DNA of 64,000 bases from Rachicladosporium sp. CCFEE 5018 (GCA_002077045.2 KZ111174.1:152646-216645), one strand, 5' to 3'; shown: positions 10,734-22,116, counted from the first letter of the stretch. Translations and numbers: made by a program. The notes: a model not told the origin generated them from the sequence alone.

Positions 10734-11468
10734 TCACCTCATCAGTCCTCCAAGATCCCGCTCCATCCCAGTGACCCGTTCCTCCAGGCCCCTTTTCTTC
10801 CTCTCGAGCTCCATGACCTCTTCTTCCTCTCTCTCCAGATCCTCTTTCGTCATCACCTGGCCCTCGTCATCCCCTCCCTGCTCCTCCACAGCCTCCCCAC
10901 CTACGCCATCACCACTCTCCCACCGTCCCTTCATTCTCTCCAGCTCTCTCGTCTGCCTCGCCACTCTCTCCTCATAGTGCGCCACATTAGCCTCCAACTG
11001 CTGCTGGCGCCGTCGCAGCTCAGACATCCTTGCCGCAGCGCCGGGAATGGGGTAGACTGCCGCCAGCTTCTCGGCACCCTGCAGTAGAACTTCAACGTCG
11101 ATCTCGCCTTTTGGTCGCGATCCGGCTTCCGGACGGCGAGTAGCTTGGTAGAGATCCCCTCCCAGAACAGCAGCGACAGCTTTATTCTTCGGCTGGCGGG
11201 CTGTGTAGGTTGGATGGACTGTTGCACGTCGAGATGCCTGGGTCGCGGGCCGGCTGTAGTCTGTCCCCGTTGGCTTCTGAGGCAAGGAAGGCGCCGCCAG
11301 GTGGTACAGAGCGCGTTCATGGGCTTCCGTGTCACGGATCAGAGATGTGATGTCATGGGTTGAGAGCAGAGCGTTCGTGAAGATTTTTGGGCCAGGGAAG
11401 GAGAGCTCAGCTATGGAAGTTGAGCAGAGGGAGATCTGTTCCAGATGAGACGAGAGGAGGGATGCCAT
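10734..11468 (-). CDS. SPC34: DASH complex subunit Spc34
   Basis: Intronless, 244 residues. The amino half has the family blocks FTNALLSTHDITSLIRDTE and HERALYHLA. The second half contains the linker LLQGAEKLAAVYPIPGA and a long coiled coil (about residues 140-244, heptads of Leu, Arg and Glu). Spc34 is part of the fungus-specific DASH/Dam1 ring that couples kinetochores to spindle microtubules. It is divergent from RPN3 with 369 bp between start codons. Length is close to that usual for the family in filamentous ascomycetes. No anomaly seen. Confidence 0.9.
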   Translation of the reverse strand: MASLLSSHLEQISLCSTSIAELSFPGPKIFTNALLSTHDITSLIRDTEAHERALYHLAAPSLPQKPTGTDYSRPATQASRRATVHPTYTARQPKNKAVAAVLGGDLYQATRRPEAGSRPKGEIDVEVLLQGAEKLAAVYPIPGAAARMSELRRRQQQLEANVAHYEERVARQTRELERMKGRWESGDGVGGEAVEEQGGDDEGQVMTKEDLEREEEEVMELERKKRGLEERVTGMERDLGGLMR

Positions 11469-11837
11469 TGGTTTGTACTACACAGACTTCCTTTGAATGC
11501 AGTAGGGTGGAAGCCTAGTCCCAGCAATCCAATAGATCCAATGAAGGTGATTCCTACCCTTCGATCGAGTGACTCAGTCGATCAGCTGTTCAGTCGCAGA
11601 ATATCGTGTCAAACCGCGCTGGCTGTGCAATGTTTGCAAGACCCCAAAATCAACACGAGGCAAGTGAAGTGTAGTCGCGTCTGAGCGCGTCGCTGACATA
11701 ATGAGAGTTCCAAGCTCGAGGCGGAATGAGGCCGCGTCTTGACTTCGACTATGAACGCTGGCTTGAACATCACTGCGACTGCACGCGACAACACCGACAA
11801 TACTGCACATCCACTTCTTCTCCCCACACACCTCAGT
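11469..11837. other. Divergent promoter of SPC34 and RPN3
   Basis: 369 bp between two start codons on opposite strands. No proteasome-associated control element of the yeast type was recognised by eye. Confidence 0.5.
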
Positions 11838-13467
11838 ATGGCGGACAAGATGGACATCGATGCCGTCAATGGCGAGAAGCAGGCCGAAGCCGTCGCCCCG
11901 GTCCAAGAAAAGCCCGTTGAGCGCAGTGCGTACACCTGCGTTGCCTCACGCTGAAGATATCCATATTGACAAACCCCTCCAGTAATCACCGACAACTTCA
12001 TTCTCTTAGCTCAAGCCGTCGAGACATTCGATGCGCGCTTCACACTCCGCGCCTTGCGATCGATATCGACCGTCCGGAAGGCAAAGAACACCCCCGCGCC
12101 CATACTGCATGGCATAAGAACAGCATTCCCGAAGCCAGACTTTCCCGCGCGGAAGGTGCTGGAGTCGGTCTTGCCACAGAAGGGAGAGGCACTGCAGAAT
12201 GGATCGAGTACGCCAGTGAAGGGCGGGGATGAGGAAGTGATACCCGAGATCTGGTCGTACCTGGGCGTGCTGGTGCAGGTATGTGGAGTGATGGGAGCTA
12301 GCGAGATTGAGAACACAACGCTGATCAGTGTAGGTCTATCTCTACGACACGCAGCAATATCAGAAGGGCGCGGACTTCAGTGACAAGTTCGTTGACAAAT
12401 TGCGGAGCTTCAACCGGAGAACACTAGACCCAATAGGTGCCAAGGCTTACTTCTACTACTCACTCTTCCATGAACAGCTCGATCCGAAGCCGCCATCACG
12501 GCAGTCTCCGGTCATCGAGATCCGACCAAAGCTACTGCAAGCACAAAGATCTGCCGTGATCCGAAAGGATGCCGACACCGAGGCGGCTGTCACAGTCTTA
12601 CTCCTCCGCAGCTACATCTCCACAGCCGACATTACCCAGGCCGATCTTCTTATCGCACAAACCCAGTTCCCTTCCACAGCATCAAACAACCAAGTCTGCC
12701 GCTACCTCTACTACCTCGGCCGAGTGCGCGCTATCCAGCTCGCCTACACCCAAGCGCAAGAGCACCTCGTCTCAGCAACCCGCAAGTCTCCCACCTCCGG
12801 CCCAGCAATAGGCTTCTACCAACAAGCAACAAAGCTCCTTATAGTGGTTGAGCTCCTCATGGGCGACATCCCCGAACGTTCGCTCTTCCGCCAGCCACAA
12901 CTCGAATCCGCACTCTACCCTTACCTCAAGCTTGTCCAAGCAGTGCGCGTCGGCGATCTTGAGGCCTTCCTCAAGTGCGTGGAGACTCACTCAGCGCAAT
13001 TCCGCAAAGACGGCACCTTCACTCTCATTCAGCGCCTCCGCCAAAATGTCATCAAGACCGGCGTTCGGATGCTGTCCCTCTCCTACTCCCGCATCTCCCT
13101 CCGCGACATCTGCACCCGCCTCCACATCTCCTCCGAAGAGTCAGCCGAGTACATCACCGCCAAAGCCATCCGCGACGGGGTGATCGAAGCCTCGCTCGAT
13201 CATCAGAACGGGCACATGCTCACGACGCCTCCCAAAGATGCTTACGGCACGACGGAGCCGAGTGAGGCATTTCATGCGCGGATCAGCGCACTGCTGGGCA
13301 TGAGGGATGAGTGCGTGATGGCTATGCGGTATCCGATGCATAAGCATAAGCAGGAGATCGCTGAGGCTGCGAAGGCTAGGGAGAGAGAGCGGGAGATCGC
13401 GAAGGAGATTATTGAGGGTGAGGGGGACGTTGATGAGGGGGATGAGGGAGGGTTTGAGGGGATGTGA
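11838..13467 (+). CDS. RPN3: 26S proteasome regulatory subunit Rpn3
   Basis: Three exons: 11838-11925, 11983-12278 and 12334-13467, giving 505 residues. The start MADKMDIDAVNGEK was preferred to two upstream in-frame ATGs because the upstream part is not protein-like. Exon 2 gives IITDNFILLAQAVETFDARF and exon 3 VYLYDTQQYQKGADFS, both typical of Rpn3/PSMD3. A TPR-like solenoid is followed by a PCI domain (about residues 280-440, containing SRISLRDICTRLHISSEESA). A charged tail ends the protein. Rpn3 is a scaffold of the lid of the 19S regulatory particle, close to the Rpn11 deubiquitinase. All expected parts are present. Confidence 0.95.
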
Positions 13468-13633
13468 GGGGTGGTGTACGAGGCTGAGGTGCACCGTTGC
13501 ACCGGGTGCTCACGTGCCTAGTAAGGTCGACGGCAGGTATGTACTTATAGACGACGCTGCAGCAGCTAATCAGCAACAATGCATAGCGTATTCATGATGC
13601 GGTCTCAAGATTCACTGAATCTCTTACTTACGA

Positions 13634-13943
13634 CTATTCGACCTCGAGGACCCGAACGGCCGGCATCGCGGTACCTGGTGCTGGCCATCCATGCATTTCA
13701 ATGTCTTCTAGCATATACATTGTGCGTCGCGAGAGGCGGCGAGGCAGTGGCACCTGACTGTTGCTGTGGAAGGGAAGCATTGGCTGAGTGTGACCTATCG
13801 TTATTGATCAGTTGCAGGCATTGTCTGACTGGCATTGAACGCTTACGACCGCGGAAGCGGAAAGCAACATAGATCGTTATGATGGCGAGAACACTGGCGA
13901 TGAGACCGAAGGCAAGTTGGACGAGGGTGTCTTGATCCATCAT
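13634..13943 (-). CDS. Small membrane protein, YMLEDIE family, copy A
   Basis: Two exons, 13943-13847 (97 nt) and 13794-13634 (161 nt), with a 52-bp intron (GTAAGC donor, GATAG acceptor), giving 85 residues. The start is MMDQDTLVQLAFGLIAS; a second in-frame ATG lies 15 codons upstream. Residues 8-28 are one hydrophobic segment. The tail is basic and carries PRRLSRRTMYMLEDIEMHGW, then VRVLEVE at the end. The short acidic amino end and Arg-rich tail predict N-out, C-in topology by the positive-inside rule. Its closest relative in the window is copy B (same exon lengths). I know no family with this sequence; the evidence for a real gene is the conserved structure of four copies. Confidence 0.8.
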
Positions 13944-15340
13944 GATGGTTTGACCTTCGCTAATCTTTGACCTATGTACGTTAGCCATGCATAGGGGATG
14001 AATTGCCTTAATGAGGCCGCACCGATCGCAAACGCAGTTCTAGGGAGTAATGCTGATTCCAAACGAGTCGCGGTGAGCACATCCAGGGATGACTTCACTT
14101 AATCGTAGGCGGTAGTACACATGGTTCCGGTAGGATTCGCAGTGTTGTGTGAAACATTACCGTTAATCGTTCACTTTGCTGGATCAGACGAAGGGAGGAG
14201 CGAGACAGCATGCTTCACGAAGAGGCATCTTATACGTCGCTCTGCCAGCACAGCCATTGTCAAAGGATGTGCGGCTTCCTACCCAGGAGGCGAACGAATA
14301 TGGCTTGCAACTTCGTGATCTCCGGCAAGGATGCGCAGGTGAATCGCGAGGCGACAGGCCAGATCTTACCAGAGCTTGCGTGCTAGTATCGGCCCGCCGG
14401 GCATGCATAATATATGGCCGGCATGATCCTGGCCAGTTTCAAAACACATCACGTGTTCAGCGGCAGATGTGAACGGCATCTGGCTTTATCGGCTGGCATT
14501 TGTTGACCCTTGTAGCCTCAGGCCACAATCGCTACGACACCCAAAGATCAACGGAAGTGAAAGACTCTTACTTGAGGTGAGATCCCGAATCTATACGCCA
14601 TACCAAGGCCGGGCCATTGCAACCAGAAAGTTGTAGGTGAGAACCAGGTTCGAAGGCATCATCAGCAGCGTCCGACGCCATCCTGTTCATGGAGTCGCTG
14701 CTCAAGGGTCACTGGACTGAGCCCGCGCTGCGAGTGCAGCAAGGTGTCATGCTGCTCTCGAAATGCCGCCTTCCTCACCAAGAGGCACGCTCACTAACTG
14801 TGGCTTGCCAATCGCACTGCACTGCGACCTTCTTTGGAATCCGCAGCGAGGCCAGCATCGCAATTTTTGTCCTCAAGCGTGGATGACGCTGTCAGAAGAT
14901 CCAGTCCTGAGGGGGACCAGGATCGAAGCATTTCCACTCTGCCTGCTTGCAGTCGTAAATTGCAGATGCTTACTAGCAACCCAGAGCATGGTATATGCAT
15001 GTCTACATTTACATGCGCCTTACCTAAGTGCCAAGGTATGTTTCCGTACGGAAACATTTCTTGGCAAGCACGGAAGATGACATAAGTGGAACACATGATC
15101 GACGCTAGCGGTTGCCCTGTGTACCTTACTTCTACGGGGATTCGGGGCCGCACTCACTGCAGTACAATCTGATCAATACACTAAACTCATTATTCGGGCA
15201 TTGTGTCCTCCAAGCTCGGAGATTTCCGACCCTACCAGCGCATCAACATTGGGCGGTGCCGGACTCCAGCTCTCATTCTGCCTCCGTTAACGACTCTCAT
15301 CAGTCCTTCTGCCAATAAAGTCTCATTCCATCGCTCACTA
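13944..15340. other. Intergenic spacer between family copies A and B
   Basis: About 1.4 kb with no protein-like frame. One CACGTG lies near 14450. It is presumably the promoter of copy A plus decayed sequence. Spacers A-B and B-C are similar in length (about 1.3-1.4 kb), as expected from tandem duplication, but I see no obvious shared sequence by eye. Confidence 0.5.
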
Positions 15341-15652
15341 CTACTCTACCTCCAGTACTCGAGCAAATGGCGCTGCTACCCCTTCCTCCAGCCAGCCATG
15401 CGTTTCGATGTCCTCTAGCATATATGTTGCGCGTCGCAAGCGGCGGCGTGGTGGGTAACGGATATCCTGGCGACCGAGAGGTAGCAGTAGCCGGCTGTGA
15501 CCTATGATCGATCAGCTTCGAACCATTGACTGGACGGACTTGGATTGCCGCTTACGATTGCGATATCGAAGTGCGACGAAGATTGTCACAATTGCCAGTA
15601 TTGATCCGATGAGACCAAACAAGAGCTGAACGAGAGTGTCCTGCTCCATCAT
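15341..15652 (-). CDS. Small membrane protein, YMLEDIE family, copy B
   Basis: Two exons, 15652-15556 (97 nt) and 15501-15341 (161 nt), with a 54-bp intron (GTAAGC donor, CATAG acceptor), giving 85 residues. It starts MMEQDTLVQLLFGLIGS, has one hydrophobic segment at residues 8-28, then a basic tail with PPRRRLRRATYMLEDIETHG and the ending ARVLEVE. Exon lengths equal those of copy A to the base, and the two proteins share most of exon 1 and the last seven residues almost exactly. Coding status is inferred from this conservation. Function unknown. Confidence 0.78.
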
Positions 15653-16961
15653 CTTGATGTCAATATGACAACGCGAGCCACTGATGTGGCTTCAGGTTGA
15701 CGGCAGCAGCGATGAGTGCTGTCACGAGGCGCTATGGCGTCGGACTATTGTTGAGATATGGCTTGCTCGAACGCGATCGCGAGTCGCGTTTGGTCTTGAC
15801 TGTATTCGTCGTTGGCAATGCTGGGCTGGGGGGTGGACACGCAGTCCGCGATGTTTTCGATAGCGATCAGCAACAGGCACATCGAGATCGCTGCCTTTCC
15901 TAGGATGAATCCGCTCGACGGAACGTGAATGCCATGTTGATTGTGTTGGACATGTTGTATAGAAGTTTTGTAAAGTATGAAGGAACTGTTGAGGGAGATC
16001 TTGCAAATCCGAGCATGAGGTACTGGAGCGAGACGAGGCTACGTTTAAGTAGCGACCACAGAGATTGCGCGGTGGCATATTGCTGGCAACTATCAGCAGA
16101 TGCACTGAAGGGTAGAACAAGAACACGGCACGCAAGCACAGAAAATGCCACGCTAAGCGGAATTCAGTAATACACACGTGAATACACCACATTGCGCGTT
16201 ACAATTCAGAGGCGCTACACCAGCAATGACACGCTATACCGCATTGAGGGATGTCTTGCCGAACGAGCGCGTGGCAGTGCTGGACATTATCTCCATCCCA
16301 CACCGTCCTTCAACCCTGCACTCGCATACGACCTGCATAGCCGGTAGATCTGAGGGACAAGGTCCGACGAATTGGCATGGTTGCCTTTGGAAGCGTCAAT
16401 CGAAGTCTTGTTCGTTGACAAGGCTTCGCTCGCCAACGTCCAAGCAATCTGTGGGCGAATCTGCACGCAAAGCGCGCCACGTACCTTGGCACCTGCACCG
16501 GACAGGGTTTGACGTACGGACGAGCTGCCACCGTGGGACGCCTTGAGTCGACTAGCTGGTGTCGACATTCGCTGACATGTCTACTACATTGTGCCTGTAA
16601 GGGATGAGATTGAAGATACCTCAGGCATCTTCGCACGAGTATGTTCGCTCCGCGGTACACTCTTAGCTTTGAGATCCTGTATCGTGGGTGAGGCTCTATT
16701 TCTATACAAGACTTCTCACTCCACCTCAAGCACTCGTCCACATTGCAACGCGACTCTCCGGTTCCATGTTCCTCGCTCCTCTCCAAGATGTACCCGTGTC
16801 TGTCTCAACTGGCAACGCGGTAGGGTCCGTAAGTAGTCGCGGAATCTTGATTGTTGTGGGCTTGCCCAAGCGGACATCCTCCTGTGCCCAAACTCTCGCA
16901 ATTGCCTATCCCACCTCGAAGTAAGAATAACGATGGAACGGGTCCAAGTCGACACTGGTCA
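15653..16961. other. Intergenic spacer between family copies B and C
   Basis: About 1.3 kb. Several short open frames on both strands, none protein-like and none conserved with the other spacers by eye. Confidence 0.5.
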
Positions 16962-17299
16962 TCAGATCTCTGTGATCCGCGGACTTGGAATGGCGTGACT
17001 TTGCTCTAGCCATCCATGAAGCTCAATGTCTTCCAACATGTAGACTGTGAGACGCGAGCGTCGATGAGGTTGAGCCTGATCCTGAGCATCGTGAACGGGC
17101 AAGATTGGACTCGCATGTCGTCCTGAACCCTGTCAGTCTCGGTAGAGTAGTGACGGTCATTGACGGGTCTAAGGGACGTGGTGCTATGGGCCCAGAGCTA
17201 CTTACGAGTCCGACTGCGCCAGGCGAAGTAGATCCCAATCAAAGCGAGTATGCTCGCAATGACTCCAAAGATAAGTTGAATCTTGGTATCCTGGTCCAT
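16962..17299 (-). CDS. Small membrane protein, YMLEDIE family, copy C
   Basis: Two exons, 17299-17206 (94 nt) and 17122-16962 (161 nt), with an 83-bp intron (GTAAGT donor, CTGAC branch, TTCAG acceptor), giving 84 residues. It starts MDQDTKIQLIFGVIASILAL and has one hydrophobic segment, then a basic tail with HRRSRLTVYMLEDIELHGW. Without splicing, the frame would stop three bases after the donor, so the intron is needed to reach the conserved tail. Exon 1 is closest to copy D (about 26 of 32 residues identical). Exon 2 is again exactly 161 nt. Function unknown. Confidence 0.78.
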
Positions 17300-18474
17300 C
17301 GACGAGTCGGCCCTGGGTCGGAGCTCGCGTGAAAGTCTGCACAGCTCTTGATGGCTGCGAGGTGTTCTGCTGCGGACGGTCGTGAGTCGATGCCAATGGC
17401 ACACGAGAGCTAGTCTTGGTGGAAGTGTTGTATTAGTCTTGTCAATGCGGGTTTTTGTCTGCGACTAGAGAGGAAAGGGCTCGGATAGATGATACTGAAT
17501 GGCAATGAAATCAGAGGGCAGATTATTTGGGACATATGGGACCTAATATGTACTTACCCAGATCGTAGCCATTGAAGTGGCTTATCCACTGACCGCAACG
17601 CAATACACGCCACGCCATCGAGCGGCAACAATCGAGGCAGCTTATCGTGGCAGAATGACTTGCCACATACCGCTCGACATGCGTAGGAGGAGGGGCAAGC
17701 GCGACGGGCAGCTGTGGCAACTAGCCAAGTAGCCGCAGCGTGAGAGGCAAGATCTAGAGGTGCATGAAGGATTGGCTTGGCATTTGCCGCACGCCACACT
17801 ACTCTAGATTGCTATGTACACTACGTTTGTAGTAGACAAGGGTGCGCGACATTCGTAGTAGACAAGGGTGCGCGACGTTCGTAGTAGACAAGGGTGCGCG
17901 AAATGTCGCGCACCCCTGTTACACTGCAAATATCGGCCAACATGCTGCACCTCGCACCTCAGGCTGCCTCAAGTTGCGATGAGTTACCGTAGACTGGATT
18001 GCGATTCCTTGATGCCACGGGACCCCTCTTCCCCGGGCCCTTTCTCAATGTCCTAAACGATGATGTAAGTCACTCTCCATAGAAGCAATATGCCACACTG
18101 TCAGTGTCTCGAAGTTTTGAAATCTGAAGTCAAGGTGGCCAGCTGTGCGCCCGGTAATGATGACTTAAAGGTTGGCAGGTACTCTCTGATTGAACAGCGC
18201 ACGGGCTCAGAAGCTCCGTCGCGATAGTCTGCCTTACATCTCTGTCTGACCGGAACTACACCAGCTCTGGCTCGCCGCTGAAATAGATCTGTAGTTCGTC
18301 GGTTGGGGTGACACGTGCTCCGATGTGAGGGCATGCATCATTTGGTAGTAATTCGCCTTCTGGGGCAGTATCGCGACACTCGGTTGACCACTCAACGTCC
18401 TCCTGTAGCTTCGAGAGCACACTTCATCAACCTTTACACTCCAGTTGACGTATCGTGTCTCCGTTCCTTCCAGC
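17300..18474. other. Intergenic region with a short tandem repeat
   Basis: About 1.2 kb between copy C and the 3' end of RPA135. It contains the 26-bp repeat at 17829-17920; no protein-like frame otherwise. Confidence 0.5.
17829..17920. repeat. Three 26-bp direct repeats ending in an inverted partial copy
   Basis: GTAGTAGACAAGGGTGCGCG recurs at 17829, 17855 and 17881, with ACATTC or ACGTTC filling each 26-bp period. It is followed at once by AATGTCGCGCACCCCTGT (17902-17919), the reverse complement of the repeat core with one mismatch. The last repeat and the inverted copy can form a hairpin with almost no loop. Confidence 0.9.
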
Positions 18475-21400
18475 TCAAGGTCCAACCTTGAACTCCAGCC
18501 TGATTCCCATAGCAGCCAGCTCCACATCCAAATACCTCAACACCCCCGGCACGGCAACAACAGTGACATCCTCGCCACCAAGCCACTTCTGCCCACTTCG
18601 ATCCTCCCAGGCTTCACTGTTGTTCTCGACCACCCCCTTCACCTTTCGACTGCACCGTCGACATCTCACGCGATTGGCTTCGACACCCCTACTGCGCGTG
18701 TACTGCCCGGCATACGAAGGCTGCGTGCTCAAGAATGAGCCACAAGACTTGCAGATCCAGGCTTTCGTGTAATCAGAGCAATTCAGCAGACGGTCCTGGA
18801 GGAGGAAAGCCGTGCCGTGGGCAAGCAGGGCGTCTCGTTCCATCTCACCGACACGGATACCACCACCCTTCGAGCGGCCTTTGATCGGCTGACCTGTGAG
18901 AGGTGTGACTGGTCCGGTAGTGCGGACTTGGAACTTGTCGTTGACCATGTGTCGAAGACGCTGGTAGTAGACCACACCGACGTAGATGTCTGCGCCGAGC
19001 TCCTGGCCGGTGATGCCAGAGTACATCGGCTCGTTGCCGTAGAAGTTGTAGCCAGCGCGTTTGAGCTGGTGGCCGAAGTACTCCACTGCTGTCTCGCCTT
19101 CATGATCCTTGAACTTGAAAGGCGTCGAGTCCTGAGCCATGCCGTGCAGTGCGCCGGATTTACCAGCCAGGGACTCGACGAACATACCAATTGTCATTCG
19201 GGAGGGGAATGCGTGAGGATTGATGATGATGTCCGGCTGCATGCCAGATTCCGAGAAGGGCATATCGACCATCGGCCACTTCTGACTGAGCACACCTTTC
19301 TGGCCGTGGCGAGAGGAGAATTTGTCGCCGATGACTGGGGAGCGAGGCAGACGGAGACGTATGCTGAGAGCTTGACAGGGTTCGCTGGAGCCTGTCTCAT
19401 TGCCGATGAGCTTGATCTCCTCGATGTAAGCTTCTTCGGGATCTTTGTACCTGTGAAGGTGAGTAATGCCGTCACGGTTGATATAGTCGCCGGTGATTGG
19501 GTCTTTGACCACTGTGTGTGAGGCCGCGATGATGTCGCCCATTTTGACCTTGACACCGATCAATGCTAGACCGTCTGCATCAAGCGTGTCCTTCCACTGC
19601 GATTTGACGACCCCGCCCTCGGCGAACCCAAACATGTTCGTTACAACCGTACTTCGACTTCGATTCTTGTTCTCTTCGGTGAGATCGAGCTTCTTGGTCT
19701 TGTAGATGGTACCGTGTCCAAAGCCGCGCTCGTGAGCGGACTTGTTCAGTATCATAGCGTCGTCCATGTCGTACCCGGTGTACGAGATGACAGCAACAAC
19801 AGCATTTGCGCCATTCGGAAAATTGTCGAGTCCGTACTCGTTGTGCAATGGCGGTCGCACGACTGGTGTTTGGCCTGTCAGCAGCTTGTACGATTTGTTG
19901 TCCGTTCGGTACTTCAGTGCAGTACCTGGTGTACCCATAGTCTGCTTTCCCATTTGACACTGGTACATGTTCCTAGGAGACTGATTGAAGTCCGAGAAAG
20001 GTGTTTGATTCGCAACGATCGAGAGAATGTCAGTAGGATCATATTCCACATGGGTCGAGTCACCAGATGTGATCTCGAGCTCGGTACAAGCGATCGACAT
20101 GAAGGGCTGCTCGAACGGACCGACGAAGTCCTCTTTCTCCAGAGGCAGATACTTGACTGGCCGCACCATCCGTGCAACAGTGGAGAACATGAACACGCCA
20201 GGGAACTGACCGCCGGTTGAGGGTGGGATGTAGCCAACTTCGAGCTGCGCCGGAACGCCATGGCTTCCCTCAACCTTCCAGTGTCGTATTGTGTCGGCAA
20301 TGATCTTCGCTTGCTTCTCTGAGCAGTACCCAAGCAGCTTACCGTCAAGTTGTATAGGCATGTGCTCATCGACAGTGGCCATAGATCCACCGTTGACGCC
20401 CAGTGATGCAAGCACTTTACTCATCTGCGAGACGTCTGATTCAGTAGTCACTATCCGGCATTTGTGTGCAAGATGATTGAGCAGCCCGCAAGGCGAGCCA
20501 TCGGGTGTATGCACTGGACACAAAAAGCCCCAGCTCTCGGGCAAGAGCTTCCGTACAGTCGTGGTCTTCAACTGGGCAAAGAAGCTACCCCTGTGAACCA
20601 TTCGGAAATGACTGATGAAGCGATAGAAGTTGATCTTCTCGGCAACAACGGTAAACCCAGACGTCTGTTGCAGATCTAACCCACTAGGACTCACCAGATT
20701 ACCAGTCGAGAGAAAGTAGTCCAGCGCTTGGCCTAGATTCTCATTCGTCTTCCGGATAGTCTTGGTGAGAAAGTCCCGTTCGAAGTCTTTGCTCGCGAAA
20801 GCAGGGTACTGATTCTGACGTCCCCAGTCTCGTAAAGCGACTCCTATGGACAGCAGCCACTCATCTATTCGCTCTTTGATGATCATGCCATACAGTGCGC
20901 CGGGTAGGAGGATCTCCTGGTTCTGTACTGCATCGGGATTGTCGATCGCACACTCGCCTTCGACCAAAGCATACAGCTTGCGGACCATGAAGATCAGCAT
21001 GCGGAACTTGTCGCTGTCATTCTCTTCTGTGACATCGTGCGAGCCAAGATGAGGGAGTACGATCTTTCGCAGGAATTCGGTACCAACATCATGGTCACTC
21101 ATGTCGTCGGGCACGTTGAGCACAGGCCTGAACTTCGAGCCCAGGTATGCTCGTGTACTCGATCGGCCAAAGAAGTTGTAGCCTTTGTACGTTCGCAGCA
21201 GCAGCTCTACCCGGTCGATGACGAATTGCTTACCTTCCAGCTGATCCGCTTCCAGTCGTCCAAGTACACCCTCGTAAATCTCGCGATCCGTTGTTTCCAC
21301 TAATGCCTTCAGCACCATCATGACCGGCACCAGGAATTCGTTTTTCCTCCACGAGAATCTGAATGTCACATTCCCGTCGCTCAGATAGTGCAACACATTC

Positions 21401-22116
21401 GTCTGCGATGTCTGATCCGGCCTGACCGACCGTATCTGTATCCCATACTTTGTGTATGTGTTTCCTCTTCCCACGAATGAAGGTCGTATGATCGCCATCG
21501 GGTAATTCCGTCTGTTCACCACCAACATTCGAATGAGCTTCTCAATACCATTGACGACGAAGTACCCTCCAAGCTCTTCCGTCTCTTCTCGTCGGTCTAT
21601 CAGCTGCTTCGGCGTCAGACCTTCCAAATGACACCGATTCGACCGCAGCATGATGGGCACATAGCCGAAGTCTCGCACACTCTCCTTCCATGGTCCATCG
21701 TTAACTCGGAGCTCTACTCTCCCTCGAAAGCGACCTCGATATGTCACATGTCGTTCTCTGCACTCTACCGGGAGAATCTCGCGCTTTGTGGCTTCGATCT
21801 TGTTGGTGGGTGGCAATTGGCTCTTTTCCATGAAGACTTCTCGCACGCGGATCTGGAGCCTGTTGCGAGGTTCCTCCGAGGGTTGCAGCGGGTTGCCATC
21901 CAGAAAGGTCTTGGTGCCAATGTCCTGGAGTGCATGGTGGAGTTGACCGTTGGGTACGAATATCGAGTTGTATGATTGGACATGAGGCGCTATTGCTCGG
22001 GCTAGCGAAGGGTATGCTGTCTTGTCAGCTGGTGGCTTTCGGAAGAGCTTGTGTCGCTTGAGGGTATCGAATCGGGTGCCCCATGTTTGCTCCGGTAATG
22101 TTGCTGAAGGTGCCAT
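18475..22116 (-). CDS. RPA135: DNA-directed RNA polymerase I second-largest subunit
   Basis: Intronless, 1213 residues, the expected size for Rpa135. Start MAPSATLPEQTWGTRFDTLK. Characteristic blocks of the beta-like subunit are present in order: EELGGYFVVNGIEKLIRMLV (lobe region), GFLCPVHTPDGSPCGLLNHL, SYTGYDMDDAMILNKS (active-site Asp region), and GDKFSSRHGQKGVLSQKWP (nucleotide and RNA contact). A zinc ribbon follows near the end, with CKSC at 1122 and CRRC at 1152. Together with the largest subunit it forms the catalytic cleft of Pol I, which makes the large rRNA precursor in the nucleolus. It is divergent from the Arl8-like gene. No anomaly seen. Confidence 0.97.
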   Translation of the reverse strand: MAPSATLPEQTWGTRFDTLKRHKLFRKPPADKTAYPSLARAIAPHVQSYNSIFVPNGQLHHALQDIGTKTFLDGNPLQPSEEPRNRLQIRVREVFMEKSQLPPTNKIEATKREILPVECRERHVTYRGRFRGRVELRVNDGPWKESVRDFGYVPIMLRSNRCHLEGLTPKQLIDRREETEELGGYFVVNGIEKLIRMLVVNRRNYPMAIIRPSFVGRGNTYTKYGIQIRSVRPDQTSQTNVLHYLSDGNVTFRFSWRKNEFLVPVMMVLKALVETTDREIYEGVLGRLEADQLEGKQFVIDRVELLLRTYKGYNFFGRSSTRAYLGSKFRPVLNVPDDMSDHDVGTEFLRKIVLPHLGSHDVTEENDSDKFRMLIFMVRKLYALVEGECAIDNPDAVQNQEILLPGALYGMIIKERIDEWLLSIGVALRDWGRQNQYPAFASKDFERDFLTKTIRKTNENLGQALDYFLSTGNLVSPSGLDLQQTSGFTVVAEKINFYRFISHFRMVHRGSFFAQLKTTTVRKLLPESWGFLCPVHTPDGSPCGLLNHLAHKCRIVTTESDVSQMSKVLASLGVNGGSMATVDEHMPIQLDGKLLGYCSEKQAKIIADTIRHWKVEGSHGVPAQLEVGYIPPSTGGQFPGVFMFSTVARMVRPVKYLPLEKEDFVGPFEQPFMSIACTELEITSGDSTHVEYDPTDILSIVANQTPFSDFNQSPRNMYQCQMGKQTMGTPGTALKYRTDNKSYKLLTGQTPVVRPPLHNEYGLDNFPNGANAVVAVISYTGYDMDDAMILNKSAHERGFGHGTIYKTKKLDLTEENKNRSRSTVVTNMFGFAEGGVVKSQWKDTLDADGLALIGVKVKMGDIIAASHTVVKDPITGDYINRDGITHLHRYKDPEEAYIEEIKLIGNETGSSEPCQALSIRLRLPRSPVIGDKFSSRHGQKGVLSQKWPMVDMPFSESGMQPDIIINPHAFPSRMTIGMFVESLAGKSGALHGMAQDSTPFKFKDHEGETAVEYFGHQLKRAGYNFYGNEPMYSGITGQELGADIYVGVVYYQRLRHMVNDKFQVRTTGPVTPLTGQPIKGRSKGGGIRVGEMERDALLAHGTAFLLQDRLLNCSDYTKAWICKSCGSFLSTQPSYAGQYTRSRGVEANRVRCRRCSRKVKGVVENNSEAWEDRSGQKWLGGEDVTVVAVPGVLRYLDVELAAMGIRLEFKVGP

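Noticed and set aside
18817..19521. 234-codon open frame on the plus strand inside RPA135
   Set aside because: It is antisense to the conserved end of RPA135 and has no protein-like features; GC-rich codon use on one strand keeps the other open.
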